Shown: positions 10,202 to 19,274, counted from the stretch's first letter. The stretch: DNA of 64,000 nt from Leifsonia shinshuensis (GCF_031456835.1 NZ_JAVDVK010000001.1:682001-746000); one strand, 5' to 3'. Translations and numbers: made by a program. The notes: a model not told the origin generated them from the letters alone.

Positions 10202-11685
10202 CATCGTGGCCTGAACAGCCGCCGACGGGCCAGCCGCAGGCGCAGACGCGGCGACAGGCGAGGGAGTTCGAGCGCTCTGCAGCGCGCCGCGCGGGCACGT
10301 CCGAGCCGACGCCCGGCGGCCAGATCCCCGAGATGACCACGACGGCACCACCCCGCGACGAGCGGCCGGTCGAGACCGACGCCGTCGCCGACGAGGCCCG
10401 TGTCGAGGAGCCCAGCGTCGAGGAGGCACAGGCCGACGAGACCCGCGTCGACGAGGCCCCGGCCGTGCCGACCGCCAAAGCCGCGGCCCCCGCGGACGAG
10501 CGCCCGGCCATCCCGGCCAGCGCCTTCGCCGAGCCCGGCGTCACGTCGCCCTCCCGCGACGCCTTCGACTTCTTCCGCCAGTCTCCCGACCCGTCGCAGC
10601 CCGAGCCGGTGACCCAGCCCATGGCGATCCTGCAGCCGGCCCAGTCGGCCCAAGCGACTCAGTCGGCTCAGCCGGCCCCGTCGGCCCAGGCTCCTGCGGC
10701 TGGCGCCACGGCTCCGTCGACTCAGACGCCGACGGGCGAGCGCACGCTCACCCGGCGCGAGCTGCGCGCGATGCTGCAGGCCCAGGAGGCGAACGCCCAG
10801 GCCAACCACGCGGCTGCGCCCGGCGAGGCCGTCTTCCCCGTGTCCTTCACCTCGGGCCCCGAGGGCGGATCGGCGGAGGCTGAGGCAGACACGTCGTCCG
10901 ACGGCACCGCGGCGACCGAGGGCACCGCGACCGCGGCGACCTCGATCCCCGCCCCCGCCGGAACGCCGTCGAACGAGAAGTCGTCGTGGCCGTTCGCGTC
11001 CTTCGCTCCGTCGTCCGCCGCGACGGCTCCGACCTCGTCGCGCTCCGCCCAGGACGAGCCGACGGTGACGCAGAGCCCGACCTCGCCGTTCGCCGCCTTC
11101 GGGGCGCCGGTCGCCGCGAAGCCCGCGTCCGATGCGCCGGAGGAGCCGGCCGCGGTGGCCGCCCCCGAGGAGCCCGCCGAAGACACCTCGGCGCAGGAGC
11201 GCCGTCCGTTCACTCCGCCGACCGGCCACTGGTCGACCGCCGCGGAGCTGGAGGACCAGAACCAGCCGATCACGACGCGCAACGTCGCCCAGTCCACGGC
11301 TGCGACCACGACGAACGCGCTCATCCTCCCGGTCATCCCGCAGCCGGACACCAAGGCTCCGCTCACGAGCACGGGCGAGATCCTGGTGACCGGATCGATC
11401 GACCTGCCCCGCGGCATGGGCGCGACCGGCGCGCATCCCGACCGCATCGACTCGTCCGACATCGACCGCCTGCTCGACGGCGAGGAGAACGAGTTCAACA
11501 CGTCCGAGGTGCAGCCCGTCCGCGCGTCCCGCGCGATCAGCACGCACACGTCGACGCGCGGTGTCATCGCCCCGCCGAAGAAGCGCGGCAACGCCCTCCC
11601 CGTCATCCTCATGGTGACCGCGGGCGTGCTCGCGGTCGGTGTCATCGGGCTGCTCGTCGCGGCCTACGTCCTGAAGGTGTTCTGA
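10198..11685 (+). CDS. Ala/Pro-rich disordered protein with C-terminal membrane anchor
   Basis: The product is 495 residues, with no recognised domain. About 460 residues are low-complexity and acidic (many Glu-Ala, Pro-Ala and Thr stretches, with a QSAQ-type repeat near residues 145-165). A single hydrophobic helix ([19 protein letters not shown]) ends the chain four to six residues before the stop. This is a tail-anchored layout with the disordered part in the cytoplasm. It overlaps nadD by ATGA and lies 61 bases before rsfS. Codon use matches its neighbours. The function is unknown. Confidence 0.85.
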   Translation: MTSWPEQPPTGQPQAQTRRQAREFERSAARRAGTSEPTPGGQIPEMTTTAPPRDERPVETDAVADEARVEEPSVEEAQADETRVDEAPAVPTAKAAAPADERPAIPASAFAEPGVTSPSRDAFDFFRQSPDPSQPEPVTQPMAILQPAQSAQATQSAQPAPSAQAPAAGATAPSTQTPTGERTLTRRELRAMLQAQEANAQANHAAAPGEAVFPVSFTSGPEGGSAEAEADTSSDGTAATEGTATAATSIPAPAGTPSNEKSSWPFASFAPSSAATAPTSSRSAQDEPTVTQSPTSPFAAFGAPVAAKPASDAPEEPAAVAAPEEPAEDTSAQERRPFTPPTGHWSTAAELEDQNQPITTRNVAQSTAATTTNALILPVIPQPDTKAPLTSTGEILVTGSIDLPRGMGATGAHPDRIDSSDIDRLLDGEENEFNTSEVQPVRASRAISTHTSTRGVIAPPKKRGNALPVILMVTAGVLAVGVIGLLVAAYVLKVF

Positions 11686-11746
11686 TCATCCGCGCCCTCG
11701 CATTCCTTTCCACCCTGACGCACCGAACGCGACCGGAGGACCGTCC

Positions 11747-12124
11747 GTGACCGCATCCCCGCACGCCCGCGAGATCCTGCAGGTGGCAGCAGCCGCCGCC
11801 GACTCGAAGGGCGGCCAGGATCTCGTCGCCCTCGACGTCTCCGGGCCGCTGCCCCTGACCGACGCGTTCCTGCTGGTCAGCGGCCGTGTCGAGCGGAACG
11901 TGCTCGCCATCGCCTCCGAGGTGGAGGACAAGCTCAACGAGGCAGGCGTCAAGACGCTGCGCCGCGAGGGCAAGGCCGAGGGCCGCTGGGTGCTCCTGGA
12001 CTTCGGCGACCTGGTCGTCCACGTCTTCCACGAGGAGGACCGGATGTACTACGCGCTCGAGCGCCTGTGGAAGGACTGCCCGGTGCTCCCGATCGAGCTC
12101 CCCGTCCACGAGACGGCGGAGTAG
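11747..12124 (+). CDS. rsfS: Ribosome silencing factor
   Basis: The product is 125 residues of the Iojap/RsfS family, which binds L14 and blocks subunit joining when nutrients are scarce. The conserved SGRVERNVLAIA and WVLLDFGDLVVHVFHEE motifs and the C-terminal YYALERLW are all present. The start is GTG at 11747 with GGAGGA upstream. Confidence 0.97.
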   Translation: MTASPHAREILQVAAAAADSKGGQDLVALDVSGPLPLTDAFLLVSGRVERNVLAIASEVEDKLNEAGVKTLRREGKAEGRWVLLDFGDLVVHVFHEEDRMYYALERLWKDCPVLPIELPVHETAE

Positions 12125-12189
12125 CCGCTCCCAGGCTTCTCGCGGGTTCGCCTGAGAACCCTCTCATGGTCGGCCGCTTGGATGGGCGC

Positions 12190-12495
12190 ATGAAGTGTCC
12201 CACCGACAACGCGACCCTGGTCATGAGCGAGCGCCACGGCATCGAGATCGACTACTGCCCGGAGTGCCGGGGCGTCTGGCTCGACCGCGGAGAGCTCGAC
12301 AAGATCATCGACCGGGCGGGCACGCCGCCGACCGCTGCGGCGCAGCCGGCGCAGGCGTACGACGACGCCCGGTACCGCGAGCGCGACCACCGCGAAGCGC
12401 AGTACGGCCGGCCGCAGTACGACGAGGCGCCGCCGTACGGGCAGCGTCCGTACAAGAAGAAGCGCGAGAACTGGCTCAGCGAGCTGTTCGACTGA
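12190..12495 (+). CDS. Zinc-ribbon (TFIIB-type) protein with Tyr/Arg-rich tail
   Basis: The product is 101 residues. The N-terminus has a four-Cys zinc ribbon, CPTDNATL with CPECRGVWLDRGELDKI, typical of the small zf-TFIIB family of unknown function. The rest is a charged linker rich in Tyr, Arg and Pro, ending in a KKKRENWLSELFD amphipathic tail. The ATG at 12190 fits the family start; an in-frame ATG at 12166 would add eight residues and cannot be excluded. It precedes tRNA-Ala in the same orientation. Confidence 0.85.
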   Translation: MKCPTDNATLVMSERHGIEIDYCPECRGVWLDRGELDKIIDRAGTPPTAAAQPAQAYDDARYRERDHREAQYGRPQYDEAPPYGQRPYKKKRENWLSELFD

Positions 12496-12588
12496 GGCGA
12501 GCGCCGCTCAGTTTTTTCTGAAGCTCGCGATGTAGTACGCTGGACGAGTTGTTCCGGCCGGTCCGAAAGGTCCGGACGAGCAGCGTCC

Positions 12589-12661
12589 GGGTCTGTGGCG
12601 CAGCTGGTAGCGCACCTGCATGGCATGCAGGGGGTCAGGGGTTCGAGTCCCCTCAGATCCA
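12589..12661 (+). tRNA. tRNA-Ala, anticodon GGC
   Basis: The 73-base gene folds fully. The acceptor stem pairs GGGTCTG with CAGATCC and contains the G3-U70 wobble that identifies alanine tRNA. The anticodon stem CCTGC/GCAGG encloses the loop ATGGCAT with anticodon GGC. The T arm is AGGGG-TTCGAGT-CCCCT. The 3' CCA is not encoded. A TACGCT hexamer at 12536-12541 is a possible -10 box. Confidence 0.97.
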
Positions 12662-12687
12662 CTCGAAAACAACGTCGGTCCACCGAA

Positions 12688-12727
12688 AACCCCCGGTCAG
12701 AAGCTTTTCCGCTTCCGGCCGGGGGTT
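12688..12727 (+). terminator. Terminator after tRNA-Ala
   Basis: AACCCCCGG (12688-12696) pairs with CCGGGGGTT (12719-12727), with an inner AAGC/GCTT dyad in the loop, followed by CTTTCG. It lies 26 bases after the tRNA and is a good Rho-independent-type hairpin for this genome. Confidence 0.75.
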
Positions 12728-12798
12728 CTTTCGTGTGGCCGGGCGCAGAGTCGGCGTTGTGCGGCTTCCGGACGCTGCGTTAGCCTCCGACGGGGTGG

Positions 12799-13440
12799 AT
12801 GTCGACCATGACCATGCAGAACGGACACGCGGCGGACGCCGTCACCTTCGCGGGCGGCGTGCTCGATCCCTATCGCCATGTCTGCGCCTTCGTGAACGGG
12901 CAGGCCGAGGCGGATGCGGTGCTCGACCCGTTCGTGCGCGACGGCGTCGACCGCGGTGACCGGCTGCTCTACTTCGTCGACACGGCCACCCCCGGAGCCC
13001 CGCGAGTCCGCCTGCGCCGGCTCGGCTACGACCCGGTCGCGCTGCTCGCCGAGGGCCGGGCCGAGGTGCGCACCTGGGCGGACACGTACCTGCGGACGGG
13101 CGACTTCGACCAGGACGACATGCTCCAGCAGCTCGACGGGATGCTGCGGGGAGCGGCGATGCCGCGCATCCGCCTGCTCGCCGACATGGGGTGGGCGGCG
13201 TCCGACCGGGGAGCGGCCCAGCGGCTGATCGAGTTCGAGGCGCGGGCGAACTTCGTGCACGCCCGGCACCGGCACGTGGTCATCTGCATCTACGACACCT
13301 CGCGGTTCGACGGCGCGTTCATCATCGACATCCTGCGCACGCATCCGATGGTGCTGGTCGGCGGCATCCTGCAGCAGAACCCGTTCTTCGTGGCGCCGTC
13401 CGAGTTCCTCGACGAGCGCGCGACCGGGAGCGGCGGCTGA
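12799..13440 (+). CDS. MEDS-domain sensory protein
   Basis: The product is 213 residues and matches the MEDS/DcmR-type sensory domain. The signs are an N-terminal HVCAFVNGQAEADAVLDPFV, a FVDTATP strand and the C-terminal HVVICIYDTSRFDGAFIIDI with the following RTHPMVLVGG. MEDS domains occur in anti-sigma and methylotrophy or stress regulators and are thought to bind small ligands. No membrane segment is seen. Two further in-frame ATGs at 12808 and 12814 are possible starts. A TAGCCT hexamer at 12781-12786 with TTGTGC 18 bases before it is a candidate promoter. It probably forms a two-gene operon with the LuxR gene six bases downstream. Confidence 0.85.
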   Translation: MSTMTMQNGHAADAVTFAGGVLDPYRHVCAFVNGQAEADAVLDPFVRDGVDRGDRLLYFVDTATPGAPRVRLRRLGYDPVALLAEGRAEVRTWADTYLRTGDFDQDDMLQQLDGMLRGAAMPRIRLLADMGWAASDRGAAQRLIEFEARANFVHARHRHVVICIYDTSRFDGAFIIDILRTHPMVLVGGILQQNPFFVAPSEFLDERATGSGG

Positions 13441-13446
13441 CGGCCG

Positions 13447-14301
13447 ATGGACGCGGAGGAGCGGACGTGGATGCGCGACCTCGGCGCGCTCCTTGCTCTG
13501 CCGTCGCTCTGGGTGGATCACACGCCGCCCGAGATCGCCGACGGCCTGCTGAGCGTCGTCACCGGGATGCTGCGGCTGGATGCGGCGTACGCACGCTTCC
13601 ACGGTTTCGACGGGGGGCCTGCGCTGGAGTCGTGGCGTCCCACCGGCGCGGAGCCGCCCGGGCAGCTCGTCCGGGCGGTCGACGGCACGGGCGCGGAGGC
13701 GCCGGCCATCGACAGCGGGATCGAGACGACGGCCGTCCGGGCAGGAGGCTCGCCGCCGGAGCCCCCGCTCCTCGCTCGGATGACCACGCTGGCGCTCACC
13801 CTCCCGTGGGGCACCGGGCTCATCGCCGTCTCGGCGGCGAGGCCGGACTTCCCGACGGAGCGGGAGACCCACCTGCTGCGCGTGGCGGTCGGGCAGGCGG
13901 CGATCGCCCTGCACACCGCGCGCCGGCTGGCGGCCGAGCAGAATGCGCGACGGGAGGCGGAGCAGGCGCTCGAGCGTCAGAGCCGGGTCCTGCGGTCTCT
14001 GGTGGAGGAGGTCGGCCCGGTGCTCGGGGCGGCCTCCCGGCGCATCGAGGAGGCCTCGCGCGAGGTGGCACGCGACGCGGCGAGGGAGGCGGCGCATCCC
14101 GTCGACGCACCGAACCTGACGCGCCGCGAGCTGGAGGTGCTCGGTCTGCTCGCACAAGGACTCAGCAACAAGGAGATGGCGGCGGTCATGTGGCTGAGCG
14201 ACCGGACCGTGGAGCGGCACATCACCGGTCTCTACCGCAAGATCGGCGTGGCCCGGCGCAGCGAGGCGACCGCGTACGCGCTGCGGCACGGGATCGCCTG
14301 A
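13447..14301 (+). CDS. LuxR-type transcriptional regulator with GAF-like N-terminal region
   Basis: The product is 284 residues. The C-terminal 60 residues form a clear LuxR helix-turn-helix (TRRELEVLGLLAQGLSNKEM, then WLSDRTVERHI). Residues about 20-165 resemble a GAF-type sensory domain, and a helical linker (about 160-215) may mediate dimerisation. No receiver-domain Asp is evident, so it is probably not a classical response regulator. The adjacent MEDS protein is the likely signal partner, acting in the same sensing pathway; target genes are unknown. Confidence 0.88.
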   Translation: MDAEERTWMRDLGALLALPSLWVDHTPPEIADGLLSVVTGMLRLDAAYARFHGFDGGPALESWRPTGAEPPGQLVRAVDGTGAEAPAIDSGIETTAVRAGGSPPEPPLLARMTTLALTLPWGTGLIAVSAARPDFPTERETHLLRVAVGQAAIALHTARRLAAEQNARREAEQALERQSRVLRSLVEEVGPVLGAASRRIEEASREVARDAAREAAHPVDAPNLTRRELEVLGLLAQGLSNKEMAAVMWLSDRTVERHITGLYRKIGVARRSEATAYALRHGIA

Positions 14302-14441
14302 GCCCGGGGCGACCGCCTCCGACCGGGCCCCGCGAATACCGGAGGCCGTCGCGATTCTCCCCGCGAGCGGGATCGCGCGTACAGTGCATGGGGCCCGTAT
14401 GACGGGTCGCCTGTGCAGCCCTCCCGAAAGGCCCGAATCCT

Positions 14442-15221
14442 GTGCCCACAGCCGTTGACGCTCGTCCGAGCCGCCTGTCCGACTGGAACCGACGGTTCGT
14501 CGTCGAGGAGCGTTACCTCCCCGCCGAGGCCCGGCGGCGTCTGTACCTGACGTCCGTCGTCCTGGTGGCCGTCGGCCTGACGGCGTTCGTGATCCTCGCG
14601 GTGAACGTCATGACGCACACCGGCTACGAGCGGCTGGATCTGCCGGTCGAGCGCTGGTTCAACGCGCAGCGGTCCGCCGAGACGACCGGGTTCATGACCG
14701 TCCTTGCGATCATCTTCGGCCCCGTCGCCATGCCCTTCATCGTGGGGATCACCGTGATCGTGTGGGCGGTGACGGCACGGCACGTCTGGCGGCCCCTCCT
14801 GCTGGGCGCCGGGATGCTGACCGGCGTCGTGCTCGCGCTGATCCTGGCGCCGCTCATCCGGCACCCCCGGCCGCCGCTGTCGCTCATGCTGATGGAGCCC
14901 GATCACACGTACTCGTTCCCGTCCGGACACGTGCTCGGGGCCTCCGACTTCTTCCTCCTCCTCGCGTTCCTGCTGGCGAGCCGCATGCAGAAGCGCTGGT
15001 TCACCGTCGTGGCGTTCGTCGTCGCCGCCGCCCTGATCGTGCTGCAGGTCGCGAGCCGGCTGTACCTCGGCTACCACTGGATCAGCGACACGACGAGCTC
15101 CGTCGCGCTGTCCCTCGCCGTCGTGGGAGGCGTGATCGCCCTCGACACCCGCCGCACCGTGCGGGTCGAGGGCGAGAAGATCGAGGGCGAGCTCTCGCAG
15201 CCGCAGGTGGACGGCACATGA
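14442..15221 (+). CDS. PAP2-superfamily membrane phosphatase
   Basis: The product is 259 residues with about six membrane helices. The three phosphatase motifs are visible: a modified motif 1 ending IRHPRPP, motif 2 FPSGH and motif 3 SRLYLGYHWISD with catalytic His. Such enzymes remove phosphate from lipid phosphates or undecaprenyl pyrophosphate outside the membrane. The start is GTG at 14442 with GAAAGG upstream. A TACAGT hexamer at 14380-14385 may be its -10 box. The stop overlaps the DUF1206 gene (ATGA), so the two form an operon. Confidence 0.92.
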   Translation: MPTAVDARPSRLSDWNRRFVVEERYLPAEARRRLYLTSVVLVAVGLTAFVILAVNVMTHTGYERLDLPVERWFNAQRSAETTGFMTVLAIIFGPVAMPFIVGITVIVWAVTARHVWRPLLLGAGMLTGVVLALILAPLIRHPRPPLSLMLMEPDHTYSFPSGHVLGASDFFLLLAFLLASRMQKRWFTVVAFVVAAALIVLQVASRLYLGYHWISDTTSSVALSLAVVGGVIALDTRRTVRVEGEKIEGELSQPQVDGT

Positions 15222-16054
15222 GCGGCGGCGGCTCCACGGGTGCGGATGCGGGCGAACGCGTCCGCGAGGTCGCCCGCGGCGCACGCGACAGCACCGTCTT
15301 CCACGTCCTCGCCCGCGTCGGCTTCGCGGCGAGCGGACTGGTGCAGGTGCTGCTCGGCGCGCTCGCCATCCAGCTCGGGGTCAACCATTTCGCCGACGCC
15401 GACCAGTCGGGCGCGATGGAGCAGCTCGCGCAGCTGCCCGGCGGCGTCGTGCTGCTGTGGGTGAGCGTGGTCGGTCTGTTCTCCCTCGGGGCGTGGCTCG
15501 TGATCGAGGCGGCCGCCATGCGGGGCGGCAAGCCGTCGGTCCTCTGGGCGCGCCGGCTCCAGAACGTCGGCAAGGCGCTCGCGTACGCTGCGCTGGCCCT
15601 GACGGCGCTGGGCGTCGCGCAGGGGCACCACGATGACGCCAGCTCGTCGACGCGGGTGATGAGCGTGCACATCCTGGCACTGCCGGGAGGCGCGGCGCTG
15701 CTCGTGCTGGTCGGGCTGGCGATCGTCGGGATCGGCGGCTACCTCGTCGTCAAGGGCGTGCGCCGTCGCTTCCTGCGCGACATCGATGTCCCGGAGCTGA
15801 CGGGGATGGCGACCGTCGTCTCCGTCCTCGGCGTCGTCGGCTACATCGCCAAAGGCTTCGTGCTCGCTGTCGCCGGCGTGCTGTTCGTCGTGGCCGCGGT
15901 CACCGTCCACCCGGACGCGGCGTCGGGCCTCTACGGTGCATTCGCATCGCTCCTGACGCTGCCGCTCGGGAACGTGCTCCTCATCGCCACGGGCTCCGGC
16001 CTGATCGCCTCCGGCGCGTACAACGCTCTGCGGGCGTGGATCGCGCGGTTCTGA
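15218..16054 (+). CDS. DUF1206 membrane protein
   Basis: The product is 278 residues with six predicted membrane helices arranged as three similar two-helix units, the pattern of DUF1206. Repeated motifs of the kind ARVGFAASGLVQVLLGALA, YAALALTALG and GYIAKGFVLAVAGVLFV mark the units. The function is not known. The ATG at 15218 overlaps the PAP2 stop; the open frame further upstream belongs to another frame of that gene. The pairing with a lipid phosphatase suggests a membrane or envelope role, which is inference. Confidence 0.88.
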   Translation: MSGGGSTGADAGERVREVARGARDSTVFHVLARVGFAASGLVQVLLGALAIQLGVNHFADADQSGAMEQLAQLPGGVVLLWVSVVGLFSLGAWLVIEAAAMRGGKPSVLWARRLQNVGKALAYAALALTALGVAQGHHDDASSSTRVMSVHILALPGGAALLVLVGLAIVGIGGYLVVKGVRRRFLRDIDVPELTGMATVVSVLGVVGYIAKGFVLAVAGVLFVVAAVTVHPDAASGLYGAFASLLTLPLGNVLLIATGSGLIASGAYNALRAWIARF

Positions 16055-16055
16055 C

Positions 16056-16080
16056 GACGGACGGAGACCTGCCGCCCGTC
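16056..16080. terminator. Short hairpin between convergent genes
   Basis: GACGG-A-CGG (16056-16064) pairs with CCG-C-CCGTC (16072-16080) around one mismatch. It lies in the 24-base gap between the DUF1206 gene and the minus-strand redoxin gene and may end both transcripts. Confidence 0.4.
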
Positions 16081-17116
16081 ACCCGAAGGTGAAGCAGTAC
16101 GCCTCCGCGCCCGCCCGCTCGAACCGCACCTCCATGACCCGCTCGGCGATGCCGCCGTTCTGCCGGATCAGCTGGAAGGTGTCCTGACGGTCGAGCGTCC
16201 CGCGGCCGTCCGCGTCCACATCGGTGCCGTGCGCGTCGCCGGGGGGATGCCCGTCCAGCAGCACCTGAAAGGGGATGCCGGGCTCGCCCGCGGCCGGACC
16301 CATCACCAGGTTCGCGTCGCGCGCGTGGAAGGCGTACGCCAGTCCGCCGCCCGCCTCGTCGAGGACGGCCGCTGCGCGGGCCTGCGTCCAGCGCCCGGAC
16401 AGCGCCCAGCCGTTGAGCGGCAGCTCGCGCGGGGTCTCGTAGGGCCACGGGCGATCGTAGCGTTCGGGCGACTCGGCGACGAACCCGCTGCTCTGCCCGT
16501 AGCCGAGGTAGGTCTCGGGCGAACGGAGGTCCCGCCAGTCGGCGGCCACCTCGAGCCCCGCCGGCTCCACCATGACGAGGTCGAGGTCGAGGTCCGCCGC
16601 TCCGGCGTCGAGCAGGAGCCGCTGGATCATCATCTCGGTGCGCGCGTACTCGCCCTCGCCGAAGTGGTGGTACCGCAGCCTCCCGTCGGCGTCGGCGAGG
16701 TAGAGGGCCGGCCAGTAGTGGTTGGCGAAGTCCTCCCACACCCCGTAGTCGTCGTCGACGGCGACGGGGTAGCGGACACCGAGCGCGGCGGTCCGCGCGG
16801 TGACGTTGGACCGGTCGTGCTCGAACCCGAACTCGGGGGTGTGGACGCCGACGATCGTCAGCCCGGATGCCGCGTACTTGTCGTGCCAGGCCCGCAGGTA
16901 GGGCAGCGTCCGCAGCCAGTTGACGCACGTGTAGGTCCAGAAGTCGACCAGCACGACGCGGCCCCGCAGCCCCTCCGGGGTGAGAGGTTCGCTGTTCAGC
17001 CAGCCGGTGGCCCGGGAGAACCCGGGGAGGCGTCCCTCGTCGGGCAGCCGCTCGGGGTCGCCCGCCAGCCGGTGCGCCAGGGACCGGAACGGCCCGCGTT
17101 CGCGCTCATCCGCCAT
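16079..17116 (-). CDS. Thioredoxin-fold (redoxin/DipZ-like) protein with CxxW in place of CxxC
   Basis: The product is 345 residues. Residues about 35-160 form a TlpA/AhpC-type thioredoxin fold (RGRVVLVDFWTYTCVNW, then LTIVGVHTPEFGFEHD). The second half resembles the C-terminal domain of actinobacterial DipZ proteins. The usual resolving Cys is Trp, so only one Cys remains in the active-site loop, giving a one-Cys peroxiredoxin-like or redox-inactive site. There is no signal peptide, so it is probably cytoplasmic. It overlaps the upstream alpha/beta hydrolase by 11 bases and is the last gene of that operon. Confidence 0.85.
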   Translation of the reverse strand: MADERERGPFRSLAHRLAGDPERLPDEGRLPGFSRATGWLNSEPLTPEGLRGRVVLVDFWTYTCVNWLRTLPYLRAWHDKYAASGLTIVGVHTPEFGFEHDRSNVTARTAALGVRYPVAVDDDYGVWEDFANHYWPALYLADADGRLRYHHFGEGEYARTEMMIQRLLLDAGAADLDLDLVMVEPAGLEVAADWRDLRSPETYLGYGQSSGFVAESPERYDRPWPYETPRELPLNGWALSGRWTQARAAAVLDEAGGGLAYAFHARDANLVMGPAAGEPGIPFQVLLDGHPPGDAHGTDVDADGRGTLDRQDTFQLIRQNGGIAERVMEVRFERAGAEAYCFTFG

Positions 17117-18047
17117 GACGCACCTCGCCCGCTGCGACGGCGTCGCGCTCGTCCGCCATCCGCGCCGCGTCGATCATCGCCTGGGCGAAAACCTCCGGCC
17201 GCTCCTGCGGGAGGTTGTGGCCGGCGCCGCCGCCGACCTCCCGGTGCTCGTACGGTCCGGTGAAGGCGGACCGGTACGCGGACGCCGGGGGATGCGCCGC
17301 GCCGTTCCTGTCGCCCTCGAGCGTGATGGCGGGCACCGCGATGGGCGGCCGCGCGGCGAGCCGGTCCTCCAGCTCGTCGTAGGCCGGGTCGCCCTCCGCG
17401 AGCCCGAGCCGCCACCGGTAGTTGTGGATGACGATGTCGACGTGGTCGGGGTTCGCGAACGACTCCGCCGAGCGGGCGAAGGTGTCGTCGTCGAAGTCCC
17501 ACCCCGGGGAGGCGGTGTGCCAGATCAGCCGTGCGAACTCGACGCGGTTCTGGTCGTAGCCGAGGCGGCCGCGCTCGGTGGCGAAGTAGAACTGGTACCA
17601 CCAGGCGAGCTCGGCTGCGGGCGGCAGCGGCTGCGCGTTCACCGCCCGGCTGCCGATCAGGTAGCCGCTCGCGGTCACCTGGGCGCGGCAGCGGTCCGGC
17701 CACAGCGCCGCGAGGATGTTGGCCGTGCGCGCGCCCCAGTCGAAGCCGCCGACCACCGCCGACCGGATGCTCAGCGCATCCAGCAGGGCGACGGCGTCCA
17801 GCGCGAAGACCGCCTGCTGCGCGTTGCGGGGCGCGGACGGATCCCGGAAGGTCGTCGTCCCGTAGCCGCGGAGGGACGGCACGACGACGCGGAACCCGGC
17901 GTCCACGAGCAGCGGCACCACGGCGTCGAAGCTGTGGAGGTCGTACGGCCAGCCGTGCAGCAGCAGCGCGACGGGGCCGTCGGCCGGTCCGCTGTCCGTG
18001 TAGCCGACGTTCAGGTCGCCGGCATCCACCTGTCGGAGTTCGGTCAT
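17106..18047 (-). CDS. Alpha/beta hydrolase, epoxide hydrolase or haloalkane dehalogenase-like
   Basis: The product is 313 residues. The fold is clear: oxyanion motif HGWPYD near residue 31, nucleophile elbow GGFDWGAR with Asp as nucleophile (as in epoxide hydrolases and dehalogenases rather than Ser esterases), and a C-terminal GGGAGHNLPQE with catalytic His. The substrate is unknown. It lies 12 bases downstream of a second epoxide hydrolase gene and overlaps the redoxin gene, so the three probably work together, for example in detoxifying reactive electrophiles. Confidence 0.9.
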   Translation of the reverse strand: MTELRQVDAGDLNVGYTDSGPADGPVALLLHGWPYDLHSFDAVVPLLVDAGFRVVVPSLRGYGTTTFRDPSAPRNAQQAVFALDAVALLDALSIRSAVVGGFDWGARTANILAALWPDRCRAQVTASGYLIGSRAVNAQPLPPAAELAWWYQFYFATERGRLGYDQNRVEFARLIWHTASPGWDFDDDTFARSAESFANPDHVDIVIHNYRWRLGLAEGDPAYDELEDRLAARPPIAVPAITLEGDRNGAAHPPASAYRSAFTGPYEHREVGGGAGHNLPQERPEVFAQAMIDAARMADERDAVAAGEVRHGG

Positions 18048-18059
18048 GTCCGTGCCGGT

Positions 18060-19274
18060 TCAGCGCAGCGACCGGAAGGTGGCGCGCATCTCCTGCGAGA
18101 ACAGTTCCGGCTGCTCCCAGGCCGCGAAGTGCCCTCCCCGGTCGAGCCGGTTGAAGTGGATGAGGTGCGGGTACGCCGCCGTCGCCCACGTCCGCGGAGC
18201 GGCGTAGATCTCGTCGGGGAAGACGCTGACCCCGGTCGGGAGCGGCACGCCCTTGGGGGCGAAGAACGCGAGCTTGCTCTCCCAGTAGAGCCGCGCGGAG
18301 GAGACGGCGGTGTTCGTGAGCCAGTACAGGGTCACGTTGTCGAGCACGTCGTCCCTGCTGAGGCCCTCCGAGCCGCCGGCGAAGACGCGGGCGATCAGGT
18401 CGTGGCTGCGGGCGTCGTGGTCGAGCATCCACGCGGCCAGGCCGACGGGGGAGTCGGCGAGGGCGTACAGGGTCTGCGGGCGGTTGCCCATCTCCTGCGC
18501 GTAGGCGAGGCCGTGCGCGTAGAAGAAGGCGAGCTGGTTCCAGGCGCCGCGCTCCTCGTCGTTCAGGTCGGCGGGCGGCTCCTCCTTCGCATCCAGAGCC
18601 TTCTGGATCGCGTCGGGCACCGTGGCCGGCATGTTGGTGTGGATGCCGATCAGGCCGGGCGGGGTGAGCAGCGCGAGCTGCTCGGTGACCGCGTTGCCCC
18701 AGTCGCCGCCCTGCGCGACGTACCGGTCGTAGCCGAGCCGGGTCATGAGCTCGGCCCAGGCCTTGGCGATGCGGATGGGGTCCCACCCGGTCGCGGTCGG
18801 CTTGCCGGAGAAGCCGTGCCCGGGAAGCGACGGGATGACCAGATGGAACGCGTCGGCGGCGTCCGCGCCGTGGGCGGTGGGGTCGGTCAACGGCCCGACG
18901 ATCTTGAGCTGCTCGATGATGGAGCCGGGCCACCCGTGGGTGACGATCATCGGAAGGGCGTCCTCGTGGGGTGAGCGCACGTGGATGAAGTGGATGTCGA
19001 GCCCGTCGATCTCCGTCGTGAACTGGGGGAGGTCGGCCAGCCGGGCTTCGACGCCGCGCCAGTCGTAGTCCTCGGCCCAGTACTGGGCGAGCGCGCGCAT
19101 CGTCTCGAGGCGGACGCCCTGCGACGTGTCGTCGACGGTCTCGCGCTCCGGCCAGCGTGTGGCGCGGATCCGGCGCCGGAGGTCGTCGAGCTCGTCCTGC
19201 GAGGCGGTGTACGTGAAGGGGCGGACGGCGGCGGGGGAGCTGTCGGCGTCCGGGCGGGGTTCGGCGATGGTCAT
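18060..19274 (-). CDS. Epoxide hydrolase with EHN N-terminal domain
   Basis: The product is 404 residues, normal for the microsomal-type family. The N-terminal EHN segment (FTYTASQDELDDLRRRI, with RWPE) precedes the hydrolase core, with oxyanion THGWPGS, nucleophile GGDWGN (Asp) and catalytic His in RGGHFAAWEQPE. It opens epoxide rings with water. The ATG at 19274 has AGGAG upstream on the minus strand; the longer frame upstream is Arg/Pro-rich and not homologous. It is the first gene of a three-gene minus-strand operon. Confidence 0.93.
   Translation of the reverse strand: MTIAEPRPDADSSPAAVRPFTYTASQDELDDLRRRIRATRWPERETVDDTSQGVRLETMRALAQYWAEDYDWRGVEARLADLPQFTTEIDGLDIHFIHVRSPHEDALPMIVTHGWPGSIIEQLKIVGPLTDPTAHGADAADAFHLVIPSLPGHGFSGKPTATGWDPIRIAKAWAELMTRLGYDRYVAQGGDWGNAVTEQLALLTPPGLIGIHTNMPATVPDAIQKALDAKEEPPADLNDEERGAWNQLAFFYAHGLAYAQEMGNRPQTLYALADSPVGLAAWMLDHDARSHDLIARVFAGGSEGLSRDDVLDNVTLYWLTNTAVSSARLYWESKLAFFAPKGVPLPTGVSVFPDEIYAAPRTWATAAYPHLIHFNRLDRGGHFAAWEQPELFSQEMRATFRSLR

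Noticed and set aside
12589..12727. tRNA-Ala as an integration (att) site
   Set aside because: No integrase gene, no repeat of the tRNA 3' end and no foreign-looking DNA nearby; the following hairpin is a normal terminator.
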